64,000 nt of DNA from Gammaproteobacteria bacterium. GTDB taxonomy: Bacteria > Pseudomonadota > Gammaproteobacteria > Pseudomonadales > Azotimanducaceae. Location: positions 79,250 to 143,249 of the forward strand of contig JAPOWH010000027.1 in NCBI GenBank assembly GCA_026707735.1, written 5' to 3'. The notes beneath the pieces were generated by a model, which was given only the letters and a program-made list of their open reading frames with translations, was not told where the DNA came from and did no database searches. This document shows positions 54,405 through 63,400 of this stretch, piece by piece. Position 1 is the first letter of the stretch. Every line of letters starts with the position of its first letter. A program made the translations under genes and the position numbers.

Positions 54405-55109
54405 CTGGAGACGCTAGTAAAGGATATTGCACAGGCAATTCGCAATAGAACCGCTCTTCCTCTCATGCCGAAAGGCATGAGCTTGGACGAAGCTTACGCC
54501 ACGCAGCAGCAATTGGTGGAACTAATCAGCGACGGTCCCACAGCTGGACTCAAAGCTGGAATGACGGCACCTGGGCCACAGAAGCTGTTTGGGTTGACGC
54601 ATCCATTGATTGGATCGCTTTACTCGTGGGGACGGCTGGAATCAGGAACCGAGTTTCCTTCAAGGCCAGGGGTTAGTTTGGAATGCGAAATCGGACTAAT
54701 CGTGGATGAGAACGGAATACCAACATCTGCCGGACCCGTGATCGAAGTTCCCTTTCTGTCATGGGGCAATCCAGAAGATGCAAAAGGTGCAAATGTCGCA
54801 GCGATAAATGTCGGAGCAGACCGATACATTGTTGGAGCTTTTGGCCCCTTGCGCGACGACTACGATTCACTGTCAGTCAAACTCACTCGAAACGGCGAAC
54901 CAGTATGCGAAGCCAGTCTAGCCGATGCGTTGGGGGGACCTCCCCATGCACTTGAGTGGATGCTGGCTGAAGCATCGCATCGACAAAGGAGCATATCCGA
55001 GGGGATGCTTTTGATAACCGGAGCTTGCGGCGGCATCCATCCCGCAGAGCCTGGACACTACATTGCCGACTACGGACTTCTTGGATCAATAGAGTTCAGC
55101 GTTAGCTAA
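54405..55109 (+). CDS. 2-keto-4-pentenoate hydratase-like protein, probable CTG start
   Basis: A protein of 234 residues of the FAH/MhpD-like fold (SGLKAG-type start AGLKAGMTAPGPQKLFGL, then LECEIGLIVDENGIPTS and HALEWMLAEASHRQR). These enzymes hydrate 2-oxo-pent-4-enoates or hydrolyse related bonds in aromatic meta-cleavage. The frame has no ATG, GTG or TTG between the preceding stop (54393-54395) and ATG 54465. A perfect AGGAGG (54394-54399) stands five bases before CTG 54405, giving an N-terminal helix ETLVKDIAQAIRNRTALPL that matches the family better than the ATG. I therefore call CTG, with the shorter 214-residue form as alternative. Confidence 0.78.
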   Translation: METLVKDIAQAIRNRTALPLMPKGMSLDEAYATQQQLVELISDGPTAGLKAGMTAPGPQKLFGLTHPLIGSLYSWGRLESGTEFPSRPGVSLECEIGLIVDENGIPTSAGPVIEVPFLSWGNPEDAKGANVAAINVGADRYIVGAFGPLRDDYDSLSVKLTRNGEPVCEASLADALGGPPHALEWMLAEASHRQRSISEGMLLITGACGGIHPAEPGHYIADYGLLGSIEFSVS

Positions 55110-55115
55110 CAGACG

Positions 55116-56240
55116 CTACTTTTTTTCTGCCCCTACCCAGCTTGTGGCATAGCCTTCGATTTCGTATTCGGGAGCGCACACTACCAATGGGTCCCGTGCG
55201 TCCACCATGACAGCAACTTCGTTGGTATGCGTGTCCGGTTGTTCAAACATCCGAGCTAGCGCTCCGGGATGCGGGCCATGAGTTATTCCACCTGGATGGA
55301 ACGTCATCATGCCAGCGTCGATGTGGTCGCGACTAAAGAAGTCACCGTCGTGATAGAACAACACTTCGTCGTAGTCTTCATTGTTGTGAAAGAATGGAAT
55401 TTTGATTGCAGTTTCGTCCGATTCGAATGGTCGAGGCACGAACGTGCTGATCAAGAATCGATCACTCGCGAAGGTGGCATGAACCGAAGGAGGCAAGTGG
55501 TAGCGGTGGCTGTTAATCGGTAGCAAATCACGAACGTTGATGCGCACGGGTGCGAGGTCACCAGTCCAACCCACAGCATCAAGCGGATTGTACGGATAGG
55601 TTAGAGACGTCACTTCTCCATGCTTCTTGACTTTAACAACCCAGCTTGAATCGTCCTGCTGCTGGTCCGCGAATCTGTCATTCATTGCAGGCGTGTCCAA
55701 ATTCGCGGGATCGAAGATGGCATGCGGGCCCAACAGACCTCGGTCGGGAAGTTGGATTTGTGCTCCAACTGCTTCGATGAGCAATGTTCGGACTTCTCCG
55801 GAGCTCTCTATTCTCCACATGGTTCCACGTGGAACCACTATGTAGTCGCCCGTGTGCACTTGCATATGTCCGAAGTCGCAGAAAAAGTCGCCGTGGCCCT
55901 CGTGAACAAAAATGGTCAGATCTCCATCTGCGTCGCGACAGAGGGATTGCATCGACTCCGACATAGTCCAGATCGCAATTTGGACATACGCGTTCTTCAG
56001 AATGGTGCTTCCCTGCCAAGGGTCTTCGGATGCGCTTGCGTTATTGAGGTCGAACGCTCGTGGTCGCAATGGACCATCAACGGAAACCCAACTCGTCGGT
56101 GGTCTTCGATGATACAAACGTGCCGACGGCCCATTGAAACCTTCTCGTCCCAACTCACGTTCGAACGTTCCAGCGGGAAGGTCTCGATGAGCTTGACGCG
56201 AGGTTCTACCTTGCTGCCATGTTGCGTTAAACGGTTTCAT
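55116..56240 (-). CDS. hmgA: Homogentisate 1,2-dioxygenase
   Basis: A protein of 374 residues that opens the ring of homogentisate with O2 and Fe(II) in tyrosine/phenylalanine catabolism, giving maleylacetoacetate. It shows the cupin core with HNNEDYDEVLFYHDGDF (metal-binding His and an acidic ligand), then GMMTFHPGGITHGPHPGA with the final His ligand. It belongs to the shorter bacterial group. The start overlaps the hppD stop by 14 bases, so the pathway order HPPD then HGD is read from one message. Maleylacetoacetate isomerase and fumarylacetoacetate hydrolase are not in the window; the gene at 54405 is on the other strand. Confidence 0.9.
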   Translation of the reverse strand: MKPFNATWQQGRTSRQAHRDLPAGTFERELGREGFNGPSARLYHRRPPTSWVSVDGPLRPRAFDLNNASASEDPWQGSTILKNAYVQIAIWTMSESMQSLCRDADGDLTIFVHEGHGDFFCDFGHMQVHTGDYIVVPRGTMWRIESSGEVRTLLIEAVGAQIQLPDRGLLGPHAIFDPANLDTPAMNDRFADQQQDDSSWVVKVKKHGEVTSLTYPYNPLDAVGWTGDLAPVRINVRDLLPINSHRYHLPPSVHATFASDRFLISTFVPRPFESDETAIKIPFFHNNEDYDEVLFYHDGDFFSRDHIDAGMMTFHPGGITHGPHPGALARMFEQPDTHTNEVAVMVDARDPLVVCAPEYEIEGYATSWVGAEKK

Positions 56241-57276
56241 TTAATACTCCTCGACGCTGTTGATCTCGTTCGATGCTCTCGAACAACGCTTGAAAATTGC
56301 CCTCGCCAAAGCCCTTGTTTCCCAACCGTTGGATGATCTCGAAGAAGATCGGTCCAACCATGTCTTGGGTGAATATCTGCAGCAAGAATCCTTCGTCCGG
56401 TGACCCGTCAATGAGAATCTGTCGCTCATGCATTGCTTGAACATCTTGGCCGTGATCCTTTACGCGCTCACCAAGCATCTCGTAGTATGTGTCCGGTGTA
56501 GACTGGAACTCAACTCCATTGCGAGTCAACGTGTCCACTGCGGAATAGATGTCGTCGGTATGCAAAGCAATGTGCTGAATTCCCTCGCCGTGATAACGCT
56601 GCAAGAACTCCTCAATTTGCGATTGATCGTCGGCAGACTCGTTCAATGGAATGCGAACTTTGCCGCATGCTCCAGTCATTGCTTTGGAAACTAATCCGGT
56701 TTGAACGCCGTGGATTTGAAACCTCTGAGCTTCGTGGAAATCGAACACTTGCTCGTAGAAATCTGCCAGCTTGCTCAAGTTTCCGCGCTCTAAGTTATGA
56801 GTCAGATGGTCGACATGAGACAAAGGACCGCCCGAATCCTCAATGTTTGCTGAGTCTAGAACAAAGTCCACGTCGTATATGGTTTTGTCGCCGTAGCGAT
56901 CAACTAAGTAAATCAGTGAACCACCTACACCAGCCACTGCTGGTATGGATAGCTCCATCGGTCCGACATCCGACTTGGCTGCCGTTGCACCACGCTCAAT
57001 GGCCAGCTTCATTGCTCTCTCCGCATCGAGCACACGAAAAGCCATTGCATTTGCCGAGTCACCGTGCTGCTCCGCAAATGAGGCTGCGGAACTTTTTGGT
57101 TCGCGATTCAAAATGAAATGGATGTCGTTCTGGCGGAATAGTTGCACTTCCTTTCGACGATGCGTTCCAATGAGCGAGAACCCAAGCTTTTCGAATCCTT
57201 CGCGCAATCGATCAGGGTTCGGACTTGTAAACTCAACGAATTCGAAACCATCCGTTCCTATAAGATTGTTGGTCAT
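56227..57276 (-). CDS. hppD: 4-hydroxyphenylpyruvate dioxygenase
   Basis: A protein of 349 residues that converts 4-hydroxyphenylpyruvate to homogentisate. Two vicinal-oxygen-chelate domains are present; the iron ligands are in SHVDHLTHNLERGNL, IQHIALHTDDIY and the C-terminal PIFFEIIQRLGNKGFGEGNF. The ATG at 57276 gives MTNNLIGTDGFEFVEF, the usual start; an upstream ATG at 57342 would overlap the divergent regulator. It is transcribed divergently from a MarR regulator 42 bases away and shares a promoter region with it. Confidence 0.93.
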   Translation of the reverse strand: MTNNLIGTDGFEFVEFTSPNPDRLREGFEKLGFSLIGTHRRKEVQLFRQNDIHFILNREPKSSAASFAEQHGDSANAMAFRVLDAERAMKLAIERGATAAKSDVGPMELSIPAVAGVGGSLIYLVDRYGDKTIYDVDFVLDSANIEDSGGPLSHVDHLTHNLERGNLSKLADFYEQVFDFHEAQRFQIHGVQTGLVSKAMTGACGKVRIPLNESADDQSQIEEFLQRYHGEGIQHIALHTDDIYSAVDTLTRNGVEFQSTPDTYYEMLGERVKDHGQDVQAMHERQILIDGSPDEGFLLQIFTQDMVGPIFFEIIQRLGNKGFGEGNFQALFESIERDQQRRGVLNETV

Positions 57277-57304
57277 AGCTTTCTTTCGCTGTCTGTTGTA
57301 AGTG

Positions 57305-57333
57305 AATATAGTTGCAAATGAAACAAAAATCAA
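57305..57333 (-). promoter_or_regulatory. Promoter of hppD-hmgA overlapping the MarR gene start
   Basis: On the minus strand TTGATT (57328-57333) and TATATT (57305-57310) are 17 bases apart; the -35 therefore lies inside the first codons of the MarR gene. Two half-site-like heptamers GTTGTAA (57295-57301) and GTTGCAA (57311-57317) lie 16 bases apart across the -10, a plausible MarR operator. Regulator binding would block both directions. Confidence 0.45.
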
Positions 57334-57773
57334 ATCTGACACTTCAAAAGTTTCTACCGTATCGGCTCTCGGTGCTTACCAACTCCATCAGCGCATTGAT
57401 CGCTACTAGCTACAGCGAGTCTTTCGGTATTCGAATTCCGGAATGGCGTGCCATCGCAGTTCTTGGTGAGTCTCCTGGACTCACCAGCAGCCAAATCGTT
57501 CAGAGAACGGCTATGGACAAAGTCACTGTGTCTCGAACAGTGCGCAATCTCGCGAACAAAAAACTCATTTCAAAAAGCGCTTCGGCGACAGACCGTCGCG
57601 TTTCCCACCTGCACTTGACCGCCAGCGGAAAGAATGTGTACGAGCAAATTGTCCCGATGGCGTTGGAATTTGAACGGCAGTTTCTACAGGTGCTCGACGT
57701 TCGAGAGCAATCAGTCTTGGACAAGCTAATTGACAAACTGCAAAAGGGCGTAGATGAGCTGCGCTCATCATGA
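57318..57773 (+). CDS. MarR family transcriptional regulator
   Basis: A protein of 151 residues (ATG 57318; a TTG two codons earlier is possible). The winged helix is clear: SSQIVQRTAMDKVTVSRTVR is the recognition region, KKLISKSASATDRRVSHLHL is the wing, and the ends form the dimer helices. Divergent from hppD-hmgA with a 41-base gap, so it most likely represses that operon and responds to homogentisate or a related aromatic acid, as HmgR-type regulators do. The ligand is inferred. Confidence 0.88.
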   Translation: MKQKSNLTLQKFLPYRLSVLTNSISALIATSYSESFGIRIPEWRAIAVLGESPGLTSSQIVQRTAMDKVTVSRTVRNLANKKLISKSASATDRRVSHLHLTASGKNVYEQIVPMALEFERQFLQVLDVREQSVLDKLIDKLQKGVDELRSS

Positions 57774-57892
57774 ATTTGACGAACACCAAACCCAATTCGC
57801 CAAATGCATGACTTGTATCATGCATTCTCTCTATTCCTATGCGCAACACATGCAATAGCGGTTGCGTTGGAACGTGTCTGTAGGAGCCGCTT

Positions 57893-60223
57893 TTGAAACC
57901 GCTAGAGTCCTATCGCGTCATTGAGCTCGGCAATGGACCCATTACGGGTCTAGCGGGCATGGTGCTCGCGGATTTTGGTGCAGACGTTATAAAGATCGAT
58001 CCACCTGGTGGAGACCCTTTTGATTTCATGCCGGCCTATCGTCTTTGGACGAGAGGGAAACGATGTGTGTCGGTGGACTTGCGCAACGCGGAGAATCTTC
58101 AGGAACTGCGCTCTCTGATCGTTGATACAGCGGACGGCGTCATGACTACTTTGCGTATAGAAAGACGCAGGGAATTGGAATTGGATGTCGAGTCTCTCCG
58201 CGAAGTTCGGCCAGACCTTGTATATGGATGTGTATCCGGCTTTGGCGAAAAAGGACCCTATTCCCATTATCCCGGTTATGAAGCTCTGGTTGCGGCGAAG
58301 TCGGGTCGAATGATGAACTTTGCAGGAGTTGCCGACCGCCAAGGACCCAATTACGCCGCCCTGCAAGTGGGTGTTCATGCCACATCGCAAACCTTAGCAG
58401 CAGGAATGTTGAGTTCGCTCGATTGCAGGCGAAGGACTGGGGCAGGCCTTTCATTCGAGACTTCACTGCTCAGAGGGATGATCCCCTATGAGATGGGAGT
58501 CTCGGCATTGCCTCAACTATACGACAAGGGAATCGTGCAGCGTCCCAAAGTTGATAGAGATCGATCTCTGTCTATGCCAACTCTGAACTACCACCCTGTG
58601 CGCACCAAAGACGGCAAGTGGCTGCAGATGGGAAATCTGTTGCCTCATATGCTGGACAATTTCTTTCGCGCGAGTGGCTTCCAGCACGTGTTCTCGGACC
58701 CCAAGTACAAAGGAGACCCTTTTCGTTGGGATCGTGACGCATTGGAGAGTTTTCGCGACACAATGCTTGAACACATGCAAACGCGAACACTTGATGAATG
58801 GATGAATCACTACATCTCCGATGGTCAGGTTGCTGCACACCCCTATCAAACCTCGCAGCAAGCCCTCGACGATCCAGATGTCGTTCTAAATGGACATGTC
58901 GTAGTTAAGGACAATTGCAAGCAACTCGGATTGCTTGCAAACTTGACGAGAACCCCAGGCCGCGTAGGCGATCCCCTTGTCGGTGTCTCCTTCTCTGATC
59001 TTGCCGGCCGCTCGCCCTCCAAAGTGGACAATTCGTCTCAAATTCCCTCCCGCCCATTGGAAGGAGTTACGATCGTGGAGAGCGCAACGATTATTGCCGC
59101 TCCTCTGGCCGCATCGACATTGGCAGATCTAGGTGCTCGAGTGATAAAGATCGAGCCTCCCGCAGGCGATCCTTTTAGAGGAATGATGCGAGCTCTCGGT
59201 GCATCAAAGTGCAACACCGGCAAGGAATCGATTTGCATCGACCTCAAGTCCGTCGAGGGACAGAAAATTGCGCAACGCTTGGCCGCCCGCGCGGACATTC
59301 TTCTACACAACTACCGAATGGGCGTGCCTGAGAAGCTTGGAATTGGGTACGAGACCCTATCGGAGATCAATCCAAGGCTGATATACATTTCCGCGAATGG
59401 GTATGGCCCCTATGGTCCCAGCGCAAAGCGCCCGTCAACCCATCCAATTCCTGGCGCCGCGCTAGGGGGAGTCCTGTGGCAAATTGGGGAAATCCCGGAT
59501 CCTAGCGAACACCTTGATAGTTCGGAAATGCGTGACTTGGCACGAAAACTGCTACGCGCCAACGAGGTGAATCCCGACCCTAACACGTCCATGGTAATTG
59601 CTACGACTGCAATATTGGGGCTCTGTGCGCGCAGTGCTCTCGGTCACGGACAAAAAATATTTGTAGATATGTTTGGAGCAAATGCGTACGCAAATTGGGA
59701 CGACTTCATCGGGTATTCTGGCAAGCCCTCTCGACCGGGAGTTGACTCCAATGCATATGGACTAGGACCACTCTACCGTTTGTACGAGACTCAGGATGGG
59801 TGGATATTCCTCGCTGTTGTAAGCGACCGTGAAAGAGAGCGATTTGCAAATCATATGAAGATTGACCTCGAACAAAACCAACTTACCAATCGCCTCGAGC
59901 AGATATTTCTATCCGATTCAACTCTCGAGTGGGAGAGACGGCTCACTGCATTGGGGATTGGTTGTGTTGAGGCCAGCGGCAAGGTCCCTCCGAACTTCTT
60001 CATGGATGATGAACATGTCCAAGCCGAGGGCATTCTGGTCGACGCGATGCATCCCGAGTGGGGCAAATACAAACGTCTTGGTTCAATGTCAGTGTTTGAC
60101 AATAAACCCTATTCTGGCACTGAAGCTGCGGGCGGTTCCACCTTGGGCCTGCTGGATGAATTGGGCTATGACGAGGCGACAATTGAAGAATTGCTTGAGC
60201 GCAAAGTCGTTCGCGCTGCTTAG
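57893..60223 (+). CDS. Fused double CaiB/BaiF (class III) CoA-transferase
   Basis: A protein of 776 residues made of two complete CoA-transferase domains (about 1-385 and 395-776), each starting with a block like YRVIELGNGPITGLAG or VTIVESATIIAAPLAA. The nucleophilic Asp is present in the second domain (D562 in NPDPNTSM), but the same place in the first reads QVGVHATS (V161, H162), so only the second half should be catalytic. This matches the plan of DddD, the DMSP-cleaving enzyme, where the catalytic Asp is also in the second half, but the overall similarity cannot be judged by eye. TTG start with AGGAG six bases upstream. Confidence 0.9.
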   Translation: MKPLESYRVIELGNGPITGLAGMVLADFGADVIKIDPPGGDPFDFMPAYRLWTRGKRCVSVDLRNAENLQELRSLIVDTADGVMTTLRIERRRELELDVESLREVRPDLVYGCVSGFGEKGPYSHYPGYEALVAAKSGRMMNFAGVADRQGPNYAALQVGVHATSQTLAAGMLSSLDCRRRTGAGLSFETSLLRGMIPYEMGVSALPQLYDKGIVQRPKVDRDRSLSMPTLNYHPVRTKDGKWLQMGNLLPHMLDNFFRASGFQHVFSDPKYKGDPFRWDRDALESFRDTMLEHMQTRTLDEWMNHYISDGQVAAHPYQTSQQALDDPDVVLNGHVVVKDNCKQLGLLANLTRTPGRVGDPLVGVSFSDLAGRSPSKVDNSSQIPSRPLEGVTIVESATIIAAPLAASTLADLGARVIKIEPPAGDPFRGMMRALGASKCNTGKESICIDLKSVEGQKIAQRLAARADILLHNYRMGVPEKLGIGYETLSEINPRLIYISANGYGPYGPSAKRPSTHPIPGAALGGVLWQIGEIPDPSEHLDSSEMRDLARKLLRANEVNPDPNTSMVIATTAILGLCARSALGHGQKIFVDMFGANAYANWDDFIGYSGKPSRPGVDSNAYGLGPLYRLYETQDGWIFLAVVSDRERERFANHMKIDLEQNQLTNRLEQIFLSDSTLEWERRLTALGIGCVEASGKVPPNFFMDDEHVQAEGILVDAMHPEWGKYKRLGSMSVFDNKPYSGTEAAGGSTLGLLDELGYDEATIEELLERKVVRAA

Positions 60224-60350
60224 TCTCAAGAAGACCTGATCCGACGTGAGATGAGCGTGAAGCGAACCCTTCGTGCAGGTCGGTTGGGGCAGATGTAGGC
60301 ATAGTGTTTGCTAGCGCCACATGCGTCTTCAATAACAATCGACATCGAGC

Positions 60351-60377
60351 TTGCGTCAATCTCAAGGATCGACGCAA
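60351..60377. terminator. Hairpin between convergent genes
   Basis: TTGCGTC (60351-60357) pairs with GACGCAA (60371-60377), continued inward by ATC/GAT after one mismatch, with the loop TCAAG. It lies in the 190-base gap between the convergent CoA-transferase and repeat-protein genes and probably ends transcription or protects the 3' end. No T tract. Confidence 0.4.
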
Positions 60378-60416
60378 TGCCCAATGTTTAGTGTCAGCTC
60401 CCCTTACGACTCGATG

Positions 60417-63400
60417 CTATGTCGATTCTTGAGGTTCGATCAATCCGCCAGCTAACTCTATTGATTCGTAGGCGTTTTCCAAAACAAGAATTCTTGAATC
60501 CAAATCACGGACGTACTCTTCGTCCTGAGCGTCATTGGCAACTGCACGAATTTCTCGCAATAAGCTCAAACTCGCCATCTCAGAATCTGCCAACTTCGCT
60601 ATTTCCAATATCTCTGGGTCCGTTTGACCCTGTCGGATCGCCTTCAAGAGCTCCACAGTTTGACTAGGACGTAGAAGATCCCGTTCCATGACAATTCGAG
60701 CAATCTCCGGATTCATTCGCACTTCCAATTGGGTTACCAAGCCAACCATCGTGGACACGATACTAGGATCGAGCTCGTCATCCAAGTGGCTCAATACCCA
60801 ATCCTGCATGTCATTGGCAATTGCAGTAGAGCGGTCCAATTCGTCCCGCAAGCTGTGTATCTGCGCTACGGACGAGAGCGCTTTCAAGACTGCAGATTGG
60901 CTGATGTTGGGCTCATCAAGCAATGACTGCAATGAGTTAACCATTGCGACGACAGCATCAGAATTGTCGAAATCGACGACATCCTCGAGTAGGCCGATGA
61001 ATAGATTGGAAATTGCCGGTTCTCTACCCAAATAGCTAGAGTCACTGATTGTGCCGCTGTCATAGGGCACGTGCAGACCCAACACTCTACCAATGTTAGA
61101 TATTTTTTGCCGCAGTTCTTGATCGGGGCTGGGTCCATAGCGGAAGGAAGAGACGTTAGGACTCGTTCCATCCGAAGGAGCTTCCAAGGTCTCGTGTACA
61201 AACAATAGCCTTACAGACTCCCGAGCCTTTTCAAAGTCACCTGCCATGTACTGCAGCCGTGCCAATTGAATTAGTCGAGTGCCATCGAAATCGCGAACAT
61301 TGTCCACTTGGGCGTCGACAAGAGGAACGATCTCACGAGCATGATCGATGACATCGGCCGGATCGTGCAATTTGGACAACGTCCGCACAGCAAAGGCTTC
61401 AAACACGTGCCGTAGTGCAGGTTCATCTTCCAACGGTCGTGCGACCTCGAGCATCCGTAGAACGAAAGATTGCGCACTTTCTTTGGGAAGTCTCTCAATG
61501 GCGTCCTCAATCAACTGCAAGACACTCATCTGAAATGTGGACGGGTAGTATCCCCTATACATTCCCATGTTGCCAGGGAACTCTCCGTACTGAATCTGAT
61601 CTACGACGAGCTTCTCGTAATACTCGCGGGCTTCATCGATTCGGCCAATACTAGCCAATAGTCTAGCTACCGTTAGAAACTGCTCAGCAGCGGTAGAATC
61701 CAAGGAACTGGATCTCGTTACAAGCGCATCGGCTTCCAAATCGCTTAGCGAACTCTCGGACGTCAACAGCAACATAGTCCAGAGTGTGAATTCGTGATCG
61801 TCCGCCACTCCTCGTATTACTCGGTCTGAGAGTTGGGTCAAGCGTAGAGCCAGTTGGTCTGGAAATTCTCGATATGCCTGTGCGACTTTGTCGTAGAGCA
61901 TCATCGAACTTCGTCGCTCCGCCGGCGACATTGCAATCAAGAAAACTTCGAGCTCCTTTCCAAGAGGAGCCTTGGAGATCAATACTTCCAGTAGTGTTGG
62001 GATCTCTTCGTGTTCCTCGTCAAATTGGTTTTGCCGTCTCAACGATCCTCCGAGGGGAGGAACAGTTACCATGCGATATGAGGACATGTACATTACGTTT
62101 GAAGTGGGACTGCCTTTGCTTGGCCATTGCAACAGCATCGGTAGCACATTGCTCCTGCTGTAGTAGCTTCGCATTAAGTCTCCTAGGTTCGCCGCTTGAA
62201 CTCCGCGCCACATGTAGCGAAGCAGATTGGGAATTTCCTCTTCCTCGATGTTCTCGCTCGTTGCAATCTCCTGCAATCGAGCCATGGTTGCCTCTATAGA
62301 GTCCGGAACAGAATCAGTTGGGTTATACATGCTCGCGCCTCGCACGCGAATGAGAATCCTGGAAGAGGGGTCGTGGGGGTTATTTCTAGCAACTGTGTCG
62401 TTTCGCTCGATGATGTCGTCACGAACTTGCTTGTCTCTGAGGTCTCTTTCTTGATCCAGAGCAATCGTCAATGCACGATCATACCTCTCGTACTCCAACG
62501 CCCTCATGTAATACGCTAAACGCACAAACTCGTCCGATTTGTCCCGTTCGTAGTAGGCGTCCAAGTACTTCAACGATTTTTCTGGGCGGGCATATAGACT
62601 AGACATGACTAAATAGCGCAATAGCTCTTCATCGTCAGGAAATTGCTCCCATAGAGACTCATAGATGCTCCTCATATCCTGAAAGACTGTCTCGTAGTCG
62701 GGATCGTCCCTGTACCGGTACGGCGAAGGCAAATTCAATACCGTCTTTGCAAGGTTTAAATCGTCGACCCTACCATCGCGGATTTCCTCGAACAATTGCA
62801 AATATTGCTCCTTGAATGAGCCGTACAGTGCATCAACTAAGTCATAGGAATACATCGGATTATTGGTGATGAGGTCTATCAGCAACTCAAACGAATTGTC
62901 TTTGTCTCCCGAGTAGAAATTGCGAATGAGTTCAGGAATTGTTTCGGAACTCCTAGATGCCACTTGAACCGTATCCACGATGTCATAGAAGACATCAAGA
63001 TTGCCTGGGTCCACATCGAACTGCAACATGACGAGCATCAGCGGCCGCACGGCATATTCGTCGCGTAGGTCCAGCTTCCGCATGAGGCTTGCGGTTGATT
63101 GTTTAACACGTTCCCCTTGTTCTGCTGTCAAGGGAGTTCTCATCAGTTCATTGTGAAGGTCGTACACTTCATAGGAGACGTAATAGTTTGGCTGCATTGC
63201 GTCCACAATTTGCTCGTAGAACATCACTACGTCGTCTGTGTCGCCTCGTTTATCGAGGTATTGTCTAACGCTCGACAAACCATAGAAGTATCTTTGAAGA
63301 AGTGTTTTTACTTCCCGATTCTTATAGAACTGCTCGTCGAACGTAACTAAACGTATGTCCAAGATATCTTCAATTTCAATTGCAAACGCCGGATCTTGCA

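Noticed and set aside
60224..60416. Possible tRNA-like segment in the gap before the repeat protein
   Set aside because: A GGGTTCG occurs on the minus strand but no acceptor or anticodon stem fits around it.
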